Below the pieces are notes generated by a model. It worked only from the letters and a program-made list of their open reading frames with translations, had not been told where the DNA came from and made no database searches. Position numbers and translations under genes: made by a program. From Cichorium intybus (taxonomy: Eukaryota > Streptophyta > Magnoliopsida > Asterales > Asteraceae), in the NCBI GenBank assembly GCA_023525715.1, contig CM042011.1:64633854-64697853 (forward strand): a DNA stretch of 64,000 nucleotides, read 5' to 3'. Shown here piece by piece: positions 1-11,593 of the stretch (position 1 is its first letter; each line of letters opens with the position of its first letter).

Positions 1-173
1 ATAGCTATATTATGAGTAAATAAGATGCGACAGTATGTACATGTTATATGAGTTGACGAGAGGATAATATCATTATCATACGTAATGATTGATTGCGGTG
101 GTGAGATGATTGTATAAGCCATGCCTAGTCTAAGAGATTCCGAGGACGGAATCTTTTGAAGGGGGTAAGAACT
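1..173 (+). mobile_element. Ty3/gypsy internal 3' end with polypurine tract
   Basis: The segment ends in a block typical of the 3' end of plant gypsy elements: ATTCCGAGGACGGAAT at about 138-153, then the purine run GAAGGGGGTAAGAA just before the LTR start at 174. No pol reading frame is intact. It is the tail of an element that lies mostly outside the window. Confidence 0.55.
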
Positions 174-1967
174 TGTAATACCGTAATTTTAATTTATGGT
201 AGAGTTATTTTAATTTTTGATATAAACGAGATTAGATGAGTTAAAACACGAGTTAAGATGTTTAGAAACTCATCTATGAGAAGTTGGATGTTAAAAAGAG
301 TAAAAGAAACAACTTGGGTTCTTGAAAGGTCAAACCGGGTCGAGCTTTAAAACACGGGTCGAGTTGGGTTGAAATAAAAATGGAAAAAGAGTAACCCGGG
401 TCGTGTTAAGGAACCCGGGTCATGTTCGAGAAAACCCAGGTCGGGTTGGAGAAACCGGACCGTGCTGCGCCTTAGGACTGAAAACGTGAATTTTTCGTAG
501 ATGGACCCGGGTCGGGTTACGCCTGCAGAGTCATTTAAATGGGCAGCAAAACCCATTTCAAAGAAAACAGCCCCTTTTGCGATTTTGAGAGCATCTATGG
601 CGATTTTTGGTCAAATTACACCTGGAGGTTCGTGGGGATGCATATAGAAGCGTGGATCTAACCCCGTAAACGTGTTCTTGCTTCCTAATTCGTCGAGGTG
701 AGTGATTTCTTCGGTTAGGGGTTTTTGAAACCCTAACTTTGATTTTGTGATTTCGTTATATATTGTTATATATGTTGATAGTAGATTGTTAGTGGATGCC
801 TTTAGAGTTATTGGTGAGAGTATTGTCGAGTTTCTACGGTTGAATGAGTAGAACCGCGGAATTTGGGGGTTTCGGAAAACATTGAGTTGATATTTACCGT
901 TTACACTCCTTTTTCCTCTTTTGATTGATATATCCTTGAGATAGATGATATTGAGATGATTGTGGATGTTGAAGAATTGATTTATACTATGGTGATATAA
1001 CCAAGTCTAGCGAACAGAAGCCTGGTACGCGCAAATTGGGAGTTCCACGTACCAAGCCGATATTAGGTGAGTAGTTATAATTCATTATGTATAGTTTGAC
1101 TATATCTAAATTGAATTATGGTACATGTTAATTGGTTGAGATAACTAAGTTGTATGAGTTAAACAAGGTTTAGAATTCACTGTTATATACGAGTACTTGG
1201 TTTGAATGAATATACTGAATGACTGAGACAATCATAGAGATTGAGTTAATACATATGTTGTACATATATCTGTGTGTTGTATTGATATTGCGGTAGCTTA
1301 GAATTAAAGTGATTATGTTAATTGTTGATAACAAGAGACGAGTTATAGGCTATACTTGAGCATAAGATCAGAGTATATGCTAGAGTGAGTGACTTAAAGA
1401 GTCTTTGAGTTTGATTGCTACAACCATGATAACTGTTATTATTGAGCATAATTAATAGTGAAATGAGTTCATACGAGTATGTAGGATTGAGTTTATGAGT
1501 AGTATCAGTTGAGATACTTAATTATTGAGTTGATATTACTACTAATTAGCTGGTGTTTGTAAAGCTAATATGTTTGCAGGTTTCAGAGTTTAGAGAGAGT
1601 GAATATTGCTAATGAGACTAGCAAGAAGAAGAATGAGAAGAGAGTTTACTAAAAGAGATTGTGGAGTATGCTTGAGATTTCTCACTAAGCTTTATAAGCT
1701 TACACTTGAATGTTGTGTTGTTTTGCAGGTATTTGTAGCTGTGATAGGGGAATGCATGTGATAAAGAGAGATGGACAACTTAGAGCCTGTCATTTAGTTG
1801 TAATAGATTTAATTGTAATGCCTGGTCATAAGTTTAAGGACCTTATTGTGTAATTATTAATATTGATAATATCTTGTTTCCATGGTTTGAGTACAAGTAT
1901 ACCCAATTTATTGTGTCATTGTTTGAAAATTTTTGGGTGTACTTTGTATGAGAAACCGGGTGTTACA
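174..1967 (+). mobile_element. Ty3/gypsy 3' LTR (LTR-A)
   Basis: Starts TGTAATA directly after a polypurine tract and ends CCGGGTGTTACA, giving the TG...CA termini of an LTR, about 1.8 kb long. The first 500 bases carry several CCCGGGTCG-type repeats. An intron-like module is visible: donor ATTAG/GTGAGTAG at 1067, the motif CTCACTAAGCTTTATAAGC at 1681, and acceptor TTTTGCAG at 1728. The same layout recurs in four other LTRs of this window. A 5' LTR and target-site duplication cannot be checked because the element runs off the left edge. Confidence 0.6.
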
Positions 1968-4123
1968 TTTCACCTTCTAATTTCAGATAATGAAGGAGGA
2001 AAACATCAATAACCAACTTAAGTCCTTTAAAACATAATTGAACTGGTGGTGCTACGCGCAACATAGCTTACCCTTACACGCTTTACACGACACAAAGTAT
2101 GTTGCCTACATTCATCAATTACGTCAAACATTAGCCTATCTACGTGCCGTGTAAAACAACTCTACGTGCCATGTATTACATACGAAAACACCATTCATTG
2201 TTTTCCATTTGTTTTTCACTATTTCCATCCCAATTGAAAATTCGTTCCACTTCCATTATGCTTATACAATACCAACCCCACACATGAACATATCGAGTAT
2301 AAATGGGATAAGGCAAGGTTCTCTTTATGACTAACTCATACCTAGTTTATAAAAACTGTTGTTACCCTTACTCCAAATAGACACTAGAAAAAACGTTGTC
2401 TTTATGCAATACATCTTGTAAAAATAGTTTAATTCTTTTCTAAGTTAAAATGATCCATATGCTTTTGAATGTTTTCTTTTTCAAATATAAGGAAATTTCA
2501 AGTTTATCGATGCTCACTTCATAATCAAATTATTTCTCTTTAATAGTGATGACATTGAGTGCTCGATAATCCATGCAAAATCTCCATGTATTTTCCCTTT
2601 TTTCACTAGCAACACTGGAGAGGCATAAGAACTCACAATTACCCTGATAATACCACTTAACGACCCTTCACCTGTTTTTCTATCTCTTTTGGATGTGGGG
2701 GTATCTGTAGGGCGCTTTACCAAGATTCCAAAGAGATCATCAATCCCGGGTGTTAACTACCGATTCATGATGGTCAATTTGTTAATTTTCTTCAATGAAA
2801 ATTCAATATTTTAGCCTGATATGCTCACTAAAAATGAGTCATAAAAATTACTTAAAGTTATAATAATACCTTAAAAATAGGCTTTCTGACGTTCTTATGT
2901 TCTTGTTGAGGTATGTTGTGTTCATTAGCTCGTACATCCTATGTTGCTAAATGGATTTCAAGTTATGTTTATTTTTCTCGACATGCACTCATGTCTCTTC
3001 AACATAAGCATGACATGGTACTTCATTACTCTAAATAATGTCTACTAATAGTTCTTCTTAATTCTACTTAGGATCCTTTATATAAATGTCTTATAAGCTC
3101 TACTGATCAATTGGGCGATCATTCACTATCGAGGAACGTAATAATTCAAGCCCTTCTAACAACTTATTACAAAGCACATTTAGCTTAACCACCAAGGAAT
3201 ACAAGCCGGGTTACTCTTATGTATACGACTAGTCTTCTAGATCTAAGGAAAGGTCACAAGGTTGATAATATTTGCATTGTTAGGAAGGGAAACATCATGA
3301 TGATATCGCAAGGGTAAGGAGGTGGATGCTATCCAACTCATACAAAAGATTCCAACGAAGCCACACCAACAAGTGACTGATAACCTCCAATACGATTGCA
3401 AAAATCTTCAGTTATGATTAATACTTGAGGGTAAATGACAACTAAGTCATTAGCATGAACACTGAAGAGAAAACGAAGAGGGTTGCACCAAAAGATAAGG
3501 GTAGATATGGAAGGTTTAGGATTCGAGACAATAGAATCCCATCGAATGGAATTTCCTTAGCAACTCAAAGTCTTCATATGTTTCCCTACTTACATAATAT
3601 TATGCTTCGCAGGCTTCTTGCTTGCTTAAAGTTGACACCATAATTCTATTAGCCTCTTATCATCTCTTCTCCTCCTAGTAAACTCCTCAAGGTCAAAATT
3701 ACCTTATAAATTCCACTCTTTATCAAGCTTCATCCAACTTAGTTGATACATGTTGTGTACAATCATTATCTTTATCATCCTTTATCCTTCAAGGGTGCTT
3801 GTGGACATCAAGTCTAATTTGTAGTAGTTATCATCTTCATGTATTTGTCCCTCATGTTGGCTACATGCCCTTAATTCTTCAAGGTCATCTCTTCACTCCC
3901 ACAGAAGAAGCTTACATTGGAGCCTTTTATTATCACAAAGTATTATACATGCAAATTCTAACTCAATAATTAAAGGATTGGGAACTTATACACGTATAAA
4001 TTCTATCATTAAGTTCTAAGGCCAACTACCTTAGGGTTCAAACATCATTAAGAGCATTATAGTTTAACTCTAAGCACTACTCTTAGTACCTAATTCACTT
4101 AAACTCATGCCTTGATACAAAAT
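1968..4123 (-). mobile_element. Decayed Ty3/gypsy internal region
   Basis: Contains a recognisable reverse transcriptase piece at 2514-2750. Next to the LTR-like boundary at 4124 there is a degenerate tRNA primer site (minus strand TTTTGTATCAAGGCATG at about 4107-4123, resembling TGGTATCAGAGCATG). Together with the LTR candidate on its right this fits a minus-strand gypsy element with a 5' LTR at 4124-5408. Only about 1.4 kb separates the primer site from RT, so gag and protease are largely deleted. The rest is frame-broken. Confidence 0.45.
2514..2750 (-). pseudogene. Ty3/gypsy reverse transcriptase fragment
   Basis: The minus-strand translation contains GIIR...SSYASPVLLVKKG followed by a degenerate equivalent of the W-R-F-C-x-D-Y-R block. 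This is the start of the gypsy reverse transcriptase finger/palm region. The upstream PTDTPTSKRDRKTGEG matches in position the linker that precedes RT. Only about 70 residues survive in frame. No YxDD motif or RNase H was found beyond it, so it is a non-functional remnant. Confidence 0.6.
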
Positions 4124-5408
4124 TGTAACACCCATCGTCGCTAAGGGTAATTGTTAAACAATCAGGTTCTGATTAAACTTATAAACTATCACATGTGGGA
4201 ACTTTGGTTCAAAAACATATTAATGTGATTAAATTGGCTTCTGGACACCATTTCAAAATAAAAATCAATTGGGTTTTGTTTAAAAATTGTTTCAGAGTTT
4301 ATCTTGCGGAAATTATATTGTCCCACTTGCAAAATAACTTAGTTGATAAAAGAGAGACGTTTTTACAATATGAATACCATTACATAGTTCAAATGAAACC
4401 ACAGAACTCGTGGCCTTCTAAAATTTCAAACTCTAAACAAGTCATACTTAATCATGAACTTGACTACATGTCAAAATAAGTTATGCAATAGAAATGTCTA
4501 GTGAGTCTACTCGGGGTCAACTCACTGAGAGTAGGTGATGTCGATCACCATACTCGAGTCAAACCCCCAAACCATTTTAAATATATATGTATATCATAAA
4601 AATGGTTTGTAGGGGAAAATTTATCCCCAAAATCGCCTTAATTGACATTTGATTCAAATACAACTTGAAATACAAAAATTATAATAAAATGGTTTAAGGA
4701 AATTTTGTCCCAAACTCAATATGATCATCTTTATCATTATAAAACATTGTTTGTTTTTAAAACATGATTTCGTCATAAAAAGGGTAAATTATTCATGTAA
4801 TGAATAATTTGCAACTAACCCAATCCCCACGTCCGTATCATCAATTCCAACCTCACTTTAGTGGTCTGAAGTAGTTATTCCCCCTTCCATCTAGCCAACT
4901 CAAGCACCACACGTAGGGTAGTGAGCCTTTACACGTGCAAGTGGTGATTATCTAAAAATCTAACCACAAAAATTGACATCTTATAGCCTTAGTCAACTTC
5001 CATCTAAATATGAGTGACTAACTCAGGCTCCCATCCTAAATGCAAATGCAATGCACAAGTAGGATGAAACTTAGTTTCAAAACATTTTTCATCTTCATTA
5101 GCTTGGAAATCACCTTTCTGCCAATTTTAGTTTAAAAACATCTTTTCATCATCATTAAATCAAAAGCATCTTTAATATATTATAAGGATATTTTCATGAA
5201 TGTAGACATATACTTATAGTATATAACACATAGCAAATTGATTGAATACATAAACATATTTGTTTAAAATATCACACACCAAAATAATTTTTAAGGACAT
5301 GTACTAAGGTAAACTCACATTAGTCTAGATGTTAGACAAGCCGTCATTATTTTCTAGGTTACTATGAACCCACTCCTTCCCTACAAGTTAAAGAAAGGAG
5401 GTGTCACA
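4124..5408 (-). mobile_element. Candidate Ty3/gypsy 5' LTR
   Basis: On the plus strand it begins TGTAACACCC and ends GGTGTCACA, so on the minus strand it reads TGTGACACC...GGGTGTTACA. A degenerate primer binding site lies just beyond its left edge. Inside are CTAGTGAGTC at 4496 and a GTGAGT donor-like site (minus strand) at 5318, which resemble the module in the better LTRs here. The boundaries are inferred; no partner LTR is present. Confidence 0.4.
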
Positions 5409-5844
5409 CTTATTTCACCCAAATCTTAAGGGACAAACTACTCATTCATATACACGTCATATCTCAAAGTGAAACACCCATCCAATAAGAAGTTACTAGG
5501 CTAAAAAACTCCTAAACGTAAGTTCTCAGGGTTGGGGAATCAAAGATCAAAGGTCCAATCCTAAAAGGTGCTGCATTGGGCAAAAAGACAATATAGGGAG
5601 GGAGCAGGAGCCACGAGGGTCGCGACACCCAAGAATGAAATTTCACGTAGCCACATAGGTCATGCGGGCCGCGTGACCTAAGGTTTAAATGTCACGAAGA
5701 CCATTTATGCAAGTTACTCTAATATATGTAATAAGTAATATATTTAAATATAATTAATCAATTAAATAAAAAAATGTATAAACCAACAACTTGAATAACG
5801 AAATGTATACAAGAAATGCTGACATTATTATGTAAAAAGGAATA
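5409..5844. other. No gene recognised
   Basis: No coding signal was seen. A moderately GC-rich patch at 5570-5690 (CACGAGGGTCGCGACACC, CATGCGGGCCGCGTGACC) looks like decayed LTR leader sequence, but no boundaries could be drawn. Confidence 0.3.
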
Positions 5845-7267
5845 GGGTATATTCTATAAAAGACTCTACGTTTTGATTTTTTTCCCCTTTTTAGACATGT
5901 AAGTTATTTTTATAAAATAAACTCAACTTTAACATATTGCTTATTATTTGATTAATGGAGTCGGTCACCAACAGGTAACCCTGAAATGACTTATTCCATA
6001 AAACATCCTACATTTTTAAAAAAGTTCGTTTTAGACCTAAAAAGTTCGTTTTAGACCTAAAACTTTCTTTTCTCTCAAAATAAACCCAACTTTAACATAT
6101 TATTTGCTATTTGATTAATGCAGCCAGTTACCAACATGTAATCCTGAAATGGCTTCTTCCTCAAACATCAACTGGCCTGTTCTTATAAGCAAGTCCACCA
6201 TACAAACATACTGCTTTGGTAAATGATAAATCTAGTACTTTTTAACCATTAATTCTAAAATCATAAACCCATCATCAACCAAACCACCATGGCTACAAGC
6301 TGGCAAAACTATGATGAATGTCACCACATTCGGCCTAACTCCGGCTACCTCGATGTCATCCATAGCCCTCATCGCCTCATTCATGTATCCATTCAAAGCA
6401 TGTCTATTAATTAATGAATTCCATGATACGACATTTGTCTATGGGGTAATAGAAAAACACATTTTTCCCTTGACATGTGATCGTATTTTGCATACATAGT
6501 GATCAAATAGTTGGTACAAAAATAGCTTTATCATTTTATTATCTTGAGCATAACCTGCAATCATGGTGTTCCAAGAAATCACGTCTCCTCACCATCTTTT
6601 CAAAAGAAATTGAGTGCTTCATCCATGATTTTTTTGAACATTGCCTACAATCATCATGTTCCAACAAACAATGTCTCAGTTTTGTATTTGGTTGAAAATT
6701 TCACGAGCTTTAGTGTTTTTCATTTTCTGGGTGAACCTTGAGGGCATTGTGGTTTAAGCTTTGGTATTCTTATATGACATTGTGGTTTGAGCTTTGGTCG
6801 TCGATCCTTCTATATTTTACGTAGGAAGATATCATCGAGTTGAATGTTACCATGTTCCAATCAGTCATATCAGGGGATTGTGGTGTACAAGAAGAAAAAT
6901 AAGGGGAAATGTGATCTAGGTTTTAGAATCAGTTTTTCAATTTTTTGTTCTTAGGATGCATGTGAGTTAGAGAGATATAAGGTTACCCGTCGGTAAACGA
7001 CTTCTTTAATCGAATAACAAGGAATATGGTAAAGTTGGGTTTATTTTGAGAAAAAAATAAAGTTTTAGATCTAAAATAAAAAAATTCAAAATATTGGGTT
7101 TAATTTTATGAAATATGTCATTTCTAGGTAATCGGTTGTTAACTGATTTCATCAATAAAATAACAAGGAATAGGTTGAAGTTAGGTTTATCTTGAGAAAA
7201 AAATATTTTTACGTCCAAAAAGAAAAAAAAAAAAAAAAGAATTTAACATCTTTTATAGAATAAACTT
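5845..7267. mobile_element. Mutator-like element with long TIRs (Pack-MULE)
   Basis: The two ends are long, diverged inverted repeats of about 300 bases each (5845-6170 and about 6945-7267). Both arms share GTTTATTCTATAAAAGA-like termini, then CTCAAAATAAACCCAACTTTA, then TTATTTGATTAATG..GT-ACC segments, in the same order on opposite strands. The flanks AAAGGAATA (left) and AAAGAATAT (right) are compatible with a decayed 9-bp Mutator target-site duplication. The interior has no transposase. Instead it carries a pentatricopeptide repeat gene fragment on the minus strand, so the element looks non-autonomous and gene-capturing. The exact outer ends are uncertain by a few bases. Confidence 0.6.
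6255..6700 (-). pseudogene. Captured PPR (pentatricopeptide repeat) gene fragment
   Basis: Minus-strand translation gives hallmark PPR segments: DIVCWNMMIVGN, then DVISWNTMIAGYAQ, then NVVSWNSLINRHALNGYMNE, then GVRPNVVTFIIVLPACSHGG and LVDDGF. The VSWN-[ST][ML]I and ACSHGGLVD-G motifs are typical of PLS-class, organelle-targeted RNA-binding PPR proteins. Frameshifts and stops separate the segments and there is no start, so it is not a functional gene. It lies between the two long TIRs of the Mutator-like element, which implies capture from a host PPR gene followed by decay. An alternative is a host pseudogene into which the repeats inserted, but its position exactly between inverted arms favours capture. 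Confidence 0.7.
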
Positions 7268-8137
7268 AAAGAATATTACAATATAAAATATAAAATTAAG
7301 TTTTTCTTTATATAGAAAAAGCGTAAAATATAGTGTTCGGTCAAATTGATACAAAACATGATGTAAAACAGGATGTAAAGACATCTGCTTCGTGGATGCA
7401 TCAAACGTTACATCAATAAGTATGTGCTTCCTCTAATTTATATAGCAAATGTCATAATTTAATTTGGGTAATAGTGTAAGGTAACAAGTTGTATGAGTGC
7501 TTGCGTTTGGATAACCTCAATTTAAAAAAGAAAATGAACCTAACCTTGACTGTGTTTCGATATAAAACAAAAGCATGAAGGAAAAAGAATATTATGACAC
7601 ATTATATATACCTTACATTTAAATAAATAGTATCTATTTATTAACCTTTTTAACAAAATAATCATTTAATTTATAAAGATGGTCTCTGTATTAATAAAAT
7701 ATTACATAAATAATTTTTCTATAAACAAATTATCAACAATAGTCTTTTTAATTATTAGAAAATGGACCTAAGCAGTTTTTTTATACTAAAATTTAAAAAA
7801 GTTCCTAATCATTCATAAAATGTAAAAAATGTTCATTTCTTAATAGTAAATTTACAGAAATGGTTATTAGACACAGGCGTGAGTGTGACATAGATAGATG
7901 CATTCCATGACCTGAACACCACCCTGCCCAGACGTGGAGCACACTGTCGTGGTGTGTCATGGTTGCAGCAACGAAAGGTAATGACAAATTTGAAAGGGTT
8001 TGTGACCATTGGTGGAGACCGTTGCAATAAAAAAAATTAAATTTTCTAATTTACCTATTGTAACTATATATATACCAAAAAAAACATTTTTAACACCATT
8101 TTTCACTCTCAAAGACACCATATTCCGCTCTCAAAAA
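7268..8137. other. No gene recognised; upstream of Harbinger remnant
   Basis: AT-rich, with no sustained coding frame. It may include the 5' part of the PIF/Harbinger element whose transposase starts near 8138, but no terminal inverted repeat was identified. Confidence 0.3.
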
Positions 8138-8787
8138 ATGATGGATTTAGAAAATACGGAGCAATATTCTTCATCGTCATCAAATGACGAAACGTTTTTT
8201 CTACGCTCGTGACTGCGATATCTCAATTTTTCCGTTGGTGAAAGCAAAACGCAATTTCCATTCGAAGGACTAGAAATGCTATAAATTGAGATTGAGCGGC
8301 TGTACACGCCCGTCTGGTACGTGATTACTTTGCGGATGATTGTTTATATGGCGATAAATCATTCAAGAGACGGTTTCGTGTGGGTAAATCACTTTTCCTT
8401 AGTTTAGCTAACGATTTGTCTGAGAATTATGAATTTTTGCAATTGTGATGGGATGGTAGATGTAGAATGGGGTTTACTACATATCAGAAGGTAACAGCTG
8501 CACTTCGGATTTTGGCTTTAGGCGTGACTTTAGACGCAATAGACGAATACTTGAAGATGCTCGAGAAAATAGTACACGAATCTACGTATTTGTTTGGTGA
8601 ATATGTTATTAAGATATATTTGCACAAGCCAACGAAAAGTGATGTAGGAGAATTATATGTGACACATCAAGTAGCACACAAGTTCCCAGTAATGCTTAAC
8701 AGCCTTGATTTACACATTGGGATTGTGAGAACTATCCAACGACATGGCGAGGATAATTCACGTGGGGCGATCATGGAGTGCCAACGA
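8138..8787 (+). pseudogene. PIF/Harbinger transposase, N-terminal part
   Basis: Encodes, across frameshifts, an acidic Ser-rich start (MMDLENTEQYSSSSSNDE), then DYFADDCLYGDKSFKRRFRV, then GKSLFLSLANDLSENYEF. The frame opening at 8467 gives KVTAALRILALGVTLDAIDEYLK, then FPVMLNSLDLHIG, and ends HGEDNSRGAIMECQR. These match in order the conserved blocks of PIF/Harbinger DDE nuclease transposases: RRRFRM-LF, AA-R-LAYG-ADA-DEYL-M, P-MLGSIDC-HW, and W-G-Y-RG. The first catalytic Asp region (SLD where SID is usual) is present but its context is degenerate. Stops and frameshifts make it dead. The gene resumes at 10824, so it was interrupted by an insertion of about 2 kb. Confidence 0.75.
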
Positions 8788-8831
8788 TAATACTATAAGC
8801 GGTCGCGTCACATGACCTATGGATTAACAAT

Positions 8832-8843
8832 TGGTATCAGAGC
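8832..8843 (+). promoter_or_regulatory. Retroelement primer binding site
   Basis: TGGTATCAGAGC is the classical plant LTR-retrotransposon minus-strand primer site, complementary to the 3' end of initiator methionine tRNA. It is preceded by GATTAACA, which could be the last bases of a truncated LTR. Confidence 0.75.
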
Positions 8844-8885
8844 TAAGGTTACGAGCGGGTCGTAATCAAGGAAGAGCTAGACACG

Positions 8886-9060
8886 ATGTCGGGAGTCACT
8901 GACGATGTTGCTGCTTCTGAGGTGAATAGGGGACGAGAGGTCGTTGCCCAAGATCCTGCCAAGAGGCATAGGGGGGAAAAGCAAGTCAAAGGATGACAAT
9001 GCTACGTTAGAGGGACGCGTGACATCGCTAGAGCAAACTCTAGATTATGGCTCCTACAAA
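8886..9060 (+). pseudogene. LTR retroelement gag N-terminal remnant
   Basis: An ATG 43 bases after the primer site opens MSGVTDDVAASEVNRGREVV. After a frameshift it continues as KSKSKDDNATLEGRVTSLEQ. This is the short leader and coiled-coil start found in plant gypsy gag proteins. The frame is lost after about 60 residues and nothing else of the element is recognisable, so only the 5' end was retained. Confidence 0.5.
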
Positions 9061-9330
9061 AATTTCAGGCTTTATGTGGAGCCCTCTATCAAAATAAGAC
9101 TTGGACATCCAAAAAATGAAGTAGGGAAATCATTTGTTTTGGACAAGATAACGAGAAGTGGGGTGAAAGATATCGCTTCCGTGCGGTGACATTTTCGAGT
9201 AGTCGAAGGCTCTGTGTGAACTATCTATGGAGTGGCCAGTGGTGCATGCAAGCCTAGAATCTCTTAGCTTAGACTAGGGGATCACAATCACTCTTCATTT
9301 TCCACACTTTTATGTTCCATGGAAGGCATA

Positions 9331-9700
9331 CTACAGGGTTCTGCCCCTGGGGTTTTTTCCTCTAGACACCCATTGTAAGTTAGACTTAGGGCATTTATAC
9401 ATGTTATGGCCAAATATTTTGTAGATAGAGCAAGATTGGGGCTTGTTTTGGTATTCCACTTCTACATCCACTAAGTTCTTATCATCTGTGAACACTTCCA
9501 ACACTTGAGGACAGGCTGCCTCAGTTTCAACTTCTATGCACACCCTATAAAAGTTGATCATACCCATTTCTTCAGTTGCTTGGTCAGCATACAATGGCTT
9601 ACCCACCCCACTAGCTACATAACTAAGTCCCTCCTCTGTCAAAAGAGAGATGGGGACTTTTGTTTTGAGAACTTCACCCAAACACAGATTGTTTTCAGAG
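9331..9700 (-). pseudogene. LINE ORF1 (DUF4283/zinc-knuckle) fragment
   Basis: The 116-residue minus-strand frame contains ISLLTEEGLSYVASGVGKPLYAD, then NFYRVCIEVE, VDVEVEYQNKP, and SCSIYKIFGHNMYKCP. This is the pattern of plant L1-type LINE ORF1 proteins: a DUF4283 domain followed by a CCHC zinc knuckle. The knuckle reads C-x-I-Y-K-x-F-G-H-x4-C, so the second cysteine of the usual C-x2-C is lost. The N-terminal half is missing or degenerate. It is an RNA-binding protein remnant, not a host gene. Confidence 0.65.
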
Positions 9701-10770
9701 CTTCTAACATCAGTAAAGACAAGCTTTCTGCCTTTCTTCTATTCTCAATGTCACTATACGAGAGGGAGAGCACGCACTCTACTATACGATACCGCTACTA
9801 GGATAAGTCAAGGATAGGAAGTTGGTGCTGTCATTCAAGCTATAGGCTATGACTTTATTTTAGCAAAAACTTTTTGAGTGAGTCCCATCCCAGTGAGACA
9901 AGCATCTTTAGGGACCGATTCACTCCACTTGGCATTCACAGCATTGACCTTTGTCTGTTGCTTCTTTTGGGGTGGCAGTCACGCGGATACTTTCGAAGAG
10001 GGAGAAAGAAGAGTGCTTCTTAAACATTTGTGTCTTTCATACAATAATTCTATATCTGCCATTGTCTCAGAAGAGAAGGGCTGAAGTCACTATTTTTCTT
10101 TAGAAGAAGGGTTCATTCGGGTAAAGCAATTAGACTTATATAAAATAATAAATTTTGCATGTCCTTACCAGTAAGTTTTCAGTTTCTTGCGGTAATCAGA
10201 ACATAAAAGACAATCATACCGACAAGGTTAGTCCCACCGTTACATCCCAATACCGCGCAGGTAAGTCCTTTGAAGCTCTCCTTTTTGACTAGTCACGCCC
10301 ACCATGGGATTGATGGCTTTTTTAGTAGGGGAAGAGAAGAACAGGGACCCCTTTTAACAAATAAGCCAAGCCCTTCGGCCTGGGCCATTCAGAACACGTT
10401 TTACTCCCTGTCCATGCAGCTAATTCTTTCTTGAAGGTAATGTCCTAATAGATCTAATAGATATGTAAATGTTGATGTGTGCTTTTTGCTTCCGCACCGT
10501 CATAATACTAAACATCGGTAGGTGTACATTACTTTAATTTAGGGTTGGGGTGTTCCCCTTGGTCAGTCATACTCTACTCGTTGATGAGGGCATGATATCT
10601 GATAGCTACTGGTCCTCCGCATTAGAGAAAGTAGTTCTAAATCAAGACGAAGCATTTATCTTGTTGCCCGCCCTATAACTAGAGTAGATTTCACTTAAAT
10701 TGGATGGAGGTGCATCAACCCCTTTTCTGCTAGGCTGGAACGCCGCTTTTCTTCAAGGTTGGATAGTTTT
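9701..10770. other. Possible organellar (mitochondrial-like) DNA insertion
   Basis: Composition is less AT-rich than the surroundings. Phrases such as CCAAGCCCTTCGGCCTGGGC, ATACCGCGCAGGTAAGTCC and GGCTGGAACGCCGC resemble plant mitochondrial intergenic DNA. No organellar gene was recognised. This is an impression from base texture; a similarity search against plant mitochondrial genomes would decide it. Confidence 0.3.
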
Positions 10771-10823
10771 TTGCTTTCTACAAAAATTTCATCATTTAGA
10801 GGCCTTCCTAAACTAAATCTTAT

Positions 10824-11248
10824 GTTGGGTCAAACAACGACAAAAAAGTTCTTAATGAGTCGTCTATATTCAATGATATTCTGACCGGCAGGACGTCTGA
10901 TTGTCCGTTCGTGGTGAATGGAAATGAATATAAACATGGTTATTATCTTGTTGATGAAATATATCATGAGTACTCCACATTTGAACGCACATGATATAAT
11001 GATAAAATAACCAACATTATATACGCGTGTATCATATTACACAATATGATAATTGAAGAAAAATGTCAGACAATTTGTATGTATAATCCGTACGATGTCG
11101 CACATCCGCACGAACAATTTCTACCTGGTAGTTCCCAATAGTTTGCAAATTTATGAAAATACATAGCACTGAAACGCACGACAATCTTCGTCACGATTTG
11201 AGGGAACATCTATACAAAAATCGGAACGATAACGACGACGAGGATTAA
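10824..11248 (+). pseudogene. PIF/Harbinger transposase, C-terminal part
   Basis: The reading frame resumes with VGSNND then VLNESSIFNDILTG, then FVVNGNEYKHGYYLVDEIYHEYSTF, and after a decayed gap NIIYACIILHNMIIE and a C-terminus HDLREHLYKNRNDNDDED ending in TAA at 11246-11248. GSNND-NVL, VNG--Y--GYYL-DGIYP and ACIILHNMIIED are diagnostic of PIF/Harbinger transposases. Together with the N-terminal half at 8138-8787 it is one gene torn apart. The region between the YYLVDEIY block and ACIILHN is shortened, so a catalytic acidic residue is probably lost. Confidence 0.75.
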
Positions 11249-11577
11249 CTTTTTGTTGTTAATTACATAGTTTTTACTTTTTTGTTATGTATTTTTTAAT
11301 TTCAACTTTATGTAATTTTTAATTTTTATGTTTGTAATTTTTAATTTTTAGTTTAAGTAATTTTTATTTTTAAATTAGGTTTAATGAACTTTAAAAAAAT
11401 TAATGTATTTTGAAATTTGAATTTTTCTATTTAAAAATAGTAATAATAAACTAATAATTTAAATGATGTGGAGTTGTTGATATTTCCTTGATATGGTGAT
11501 ATGAAATGGAGATGATATGGCGATAGTAATAAACTAATAATTTATATGACTAACACTTTTGATACGATAAAAGTAGG

Positions 11578-11593
11578 GCATACCTATATGGAC
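11578..11593. repeat. Target-site duplication of SINE (left)
   Basis: GCATACCTATATGGAC matches GCATACCTATATAGAC at 11783-11798 with one mismatch in 16. The pair brackets the SINE. Confidence 0.8.

Larger units (their letters stand above)
8788..10823. mobile_element. Composite insertion splitting the Harbinger transposase
   Basis: Sequence between the two transposase halves is foreign to it. In order it holds a primer-binding site and gag start of an LTR element (8832-9060, plus), a LINE ORF1 fragment (9331-9700, minus), and a stretch resembling plant organellar intergenic DNA (9700-10770). The transposase portion normally lying between the two halves is missing, so the insertion came with a deletion. 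No target-site duplication was seen. Confidence 0.5.
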
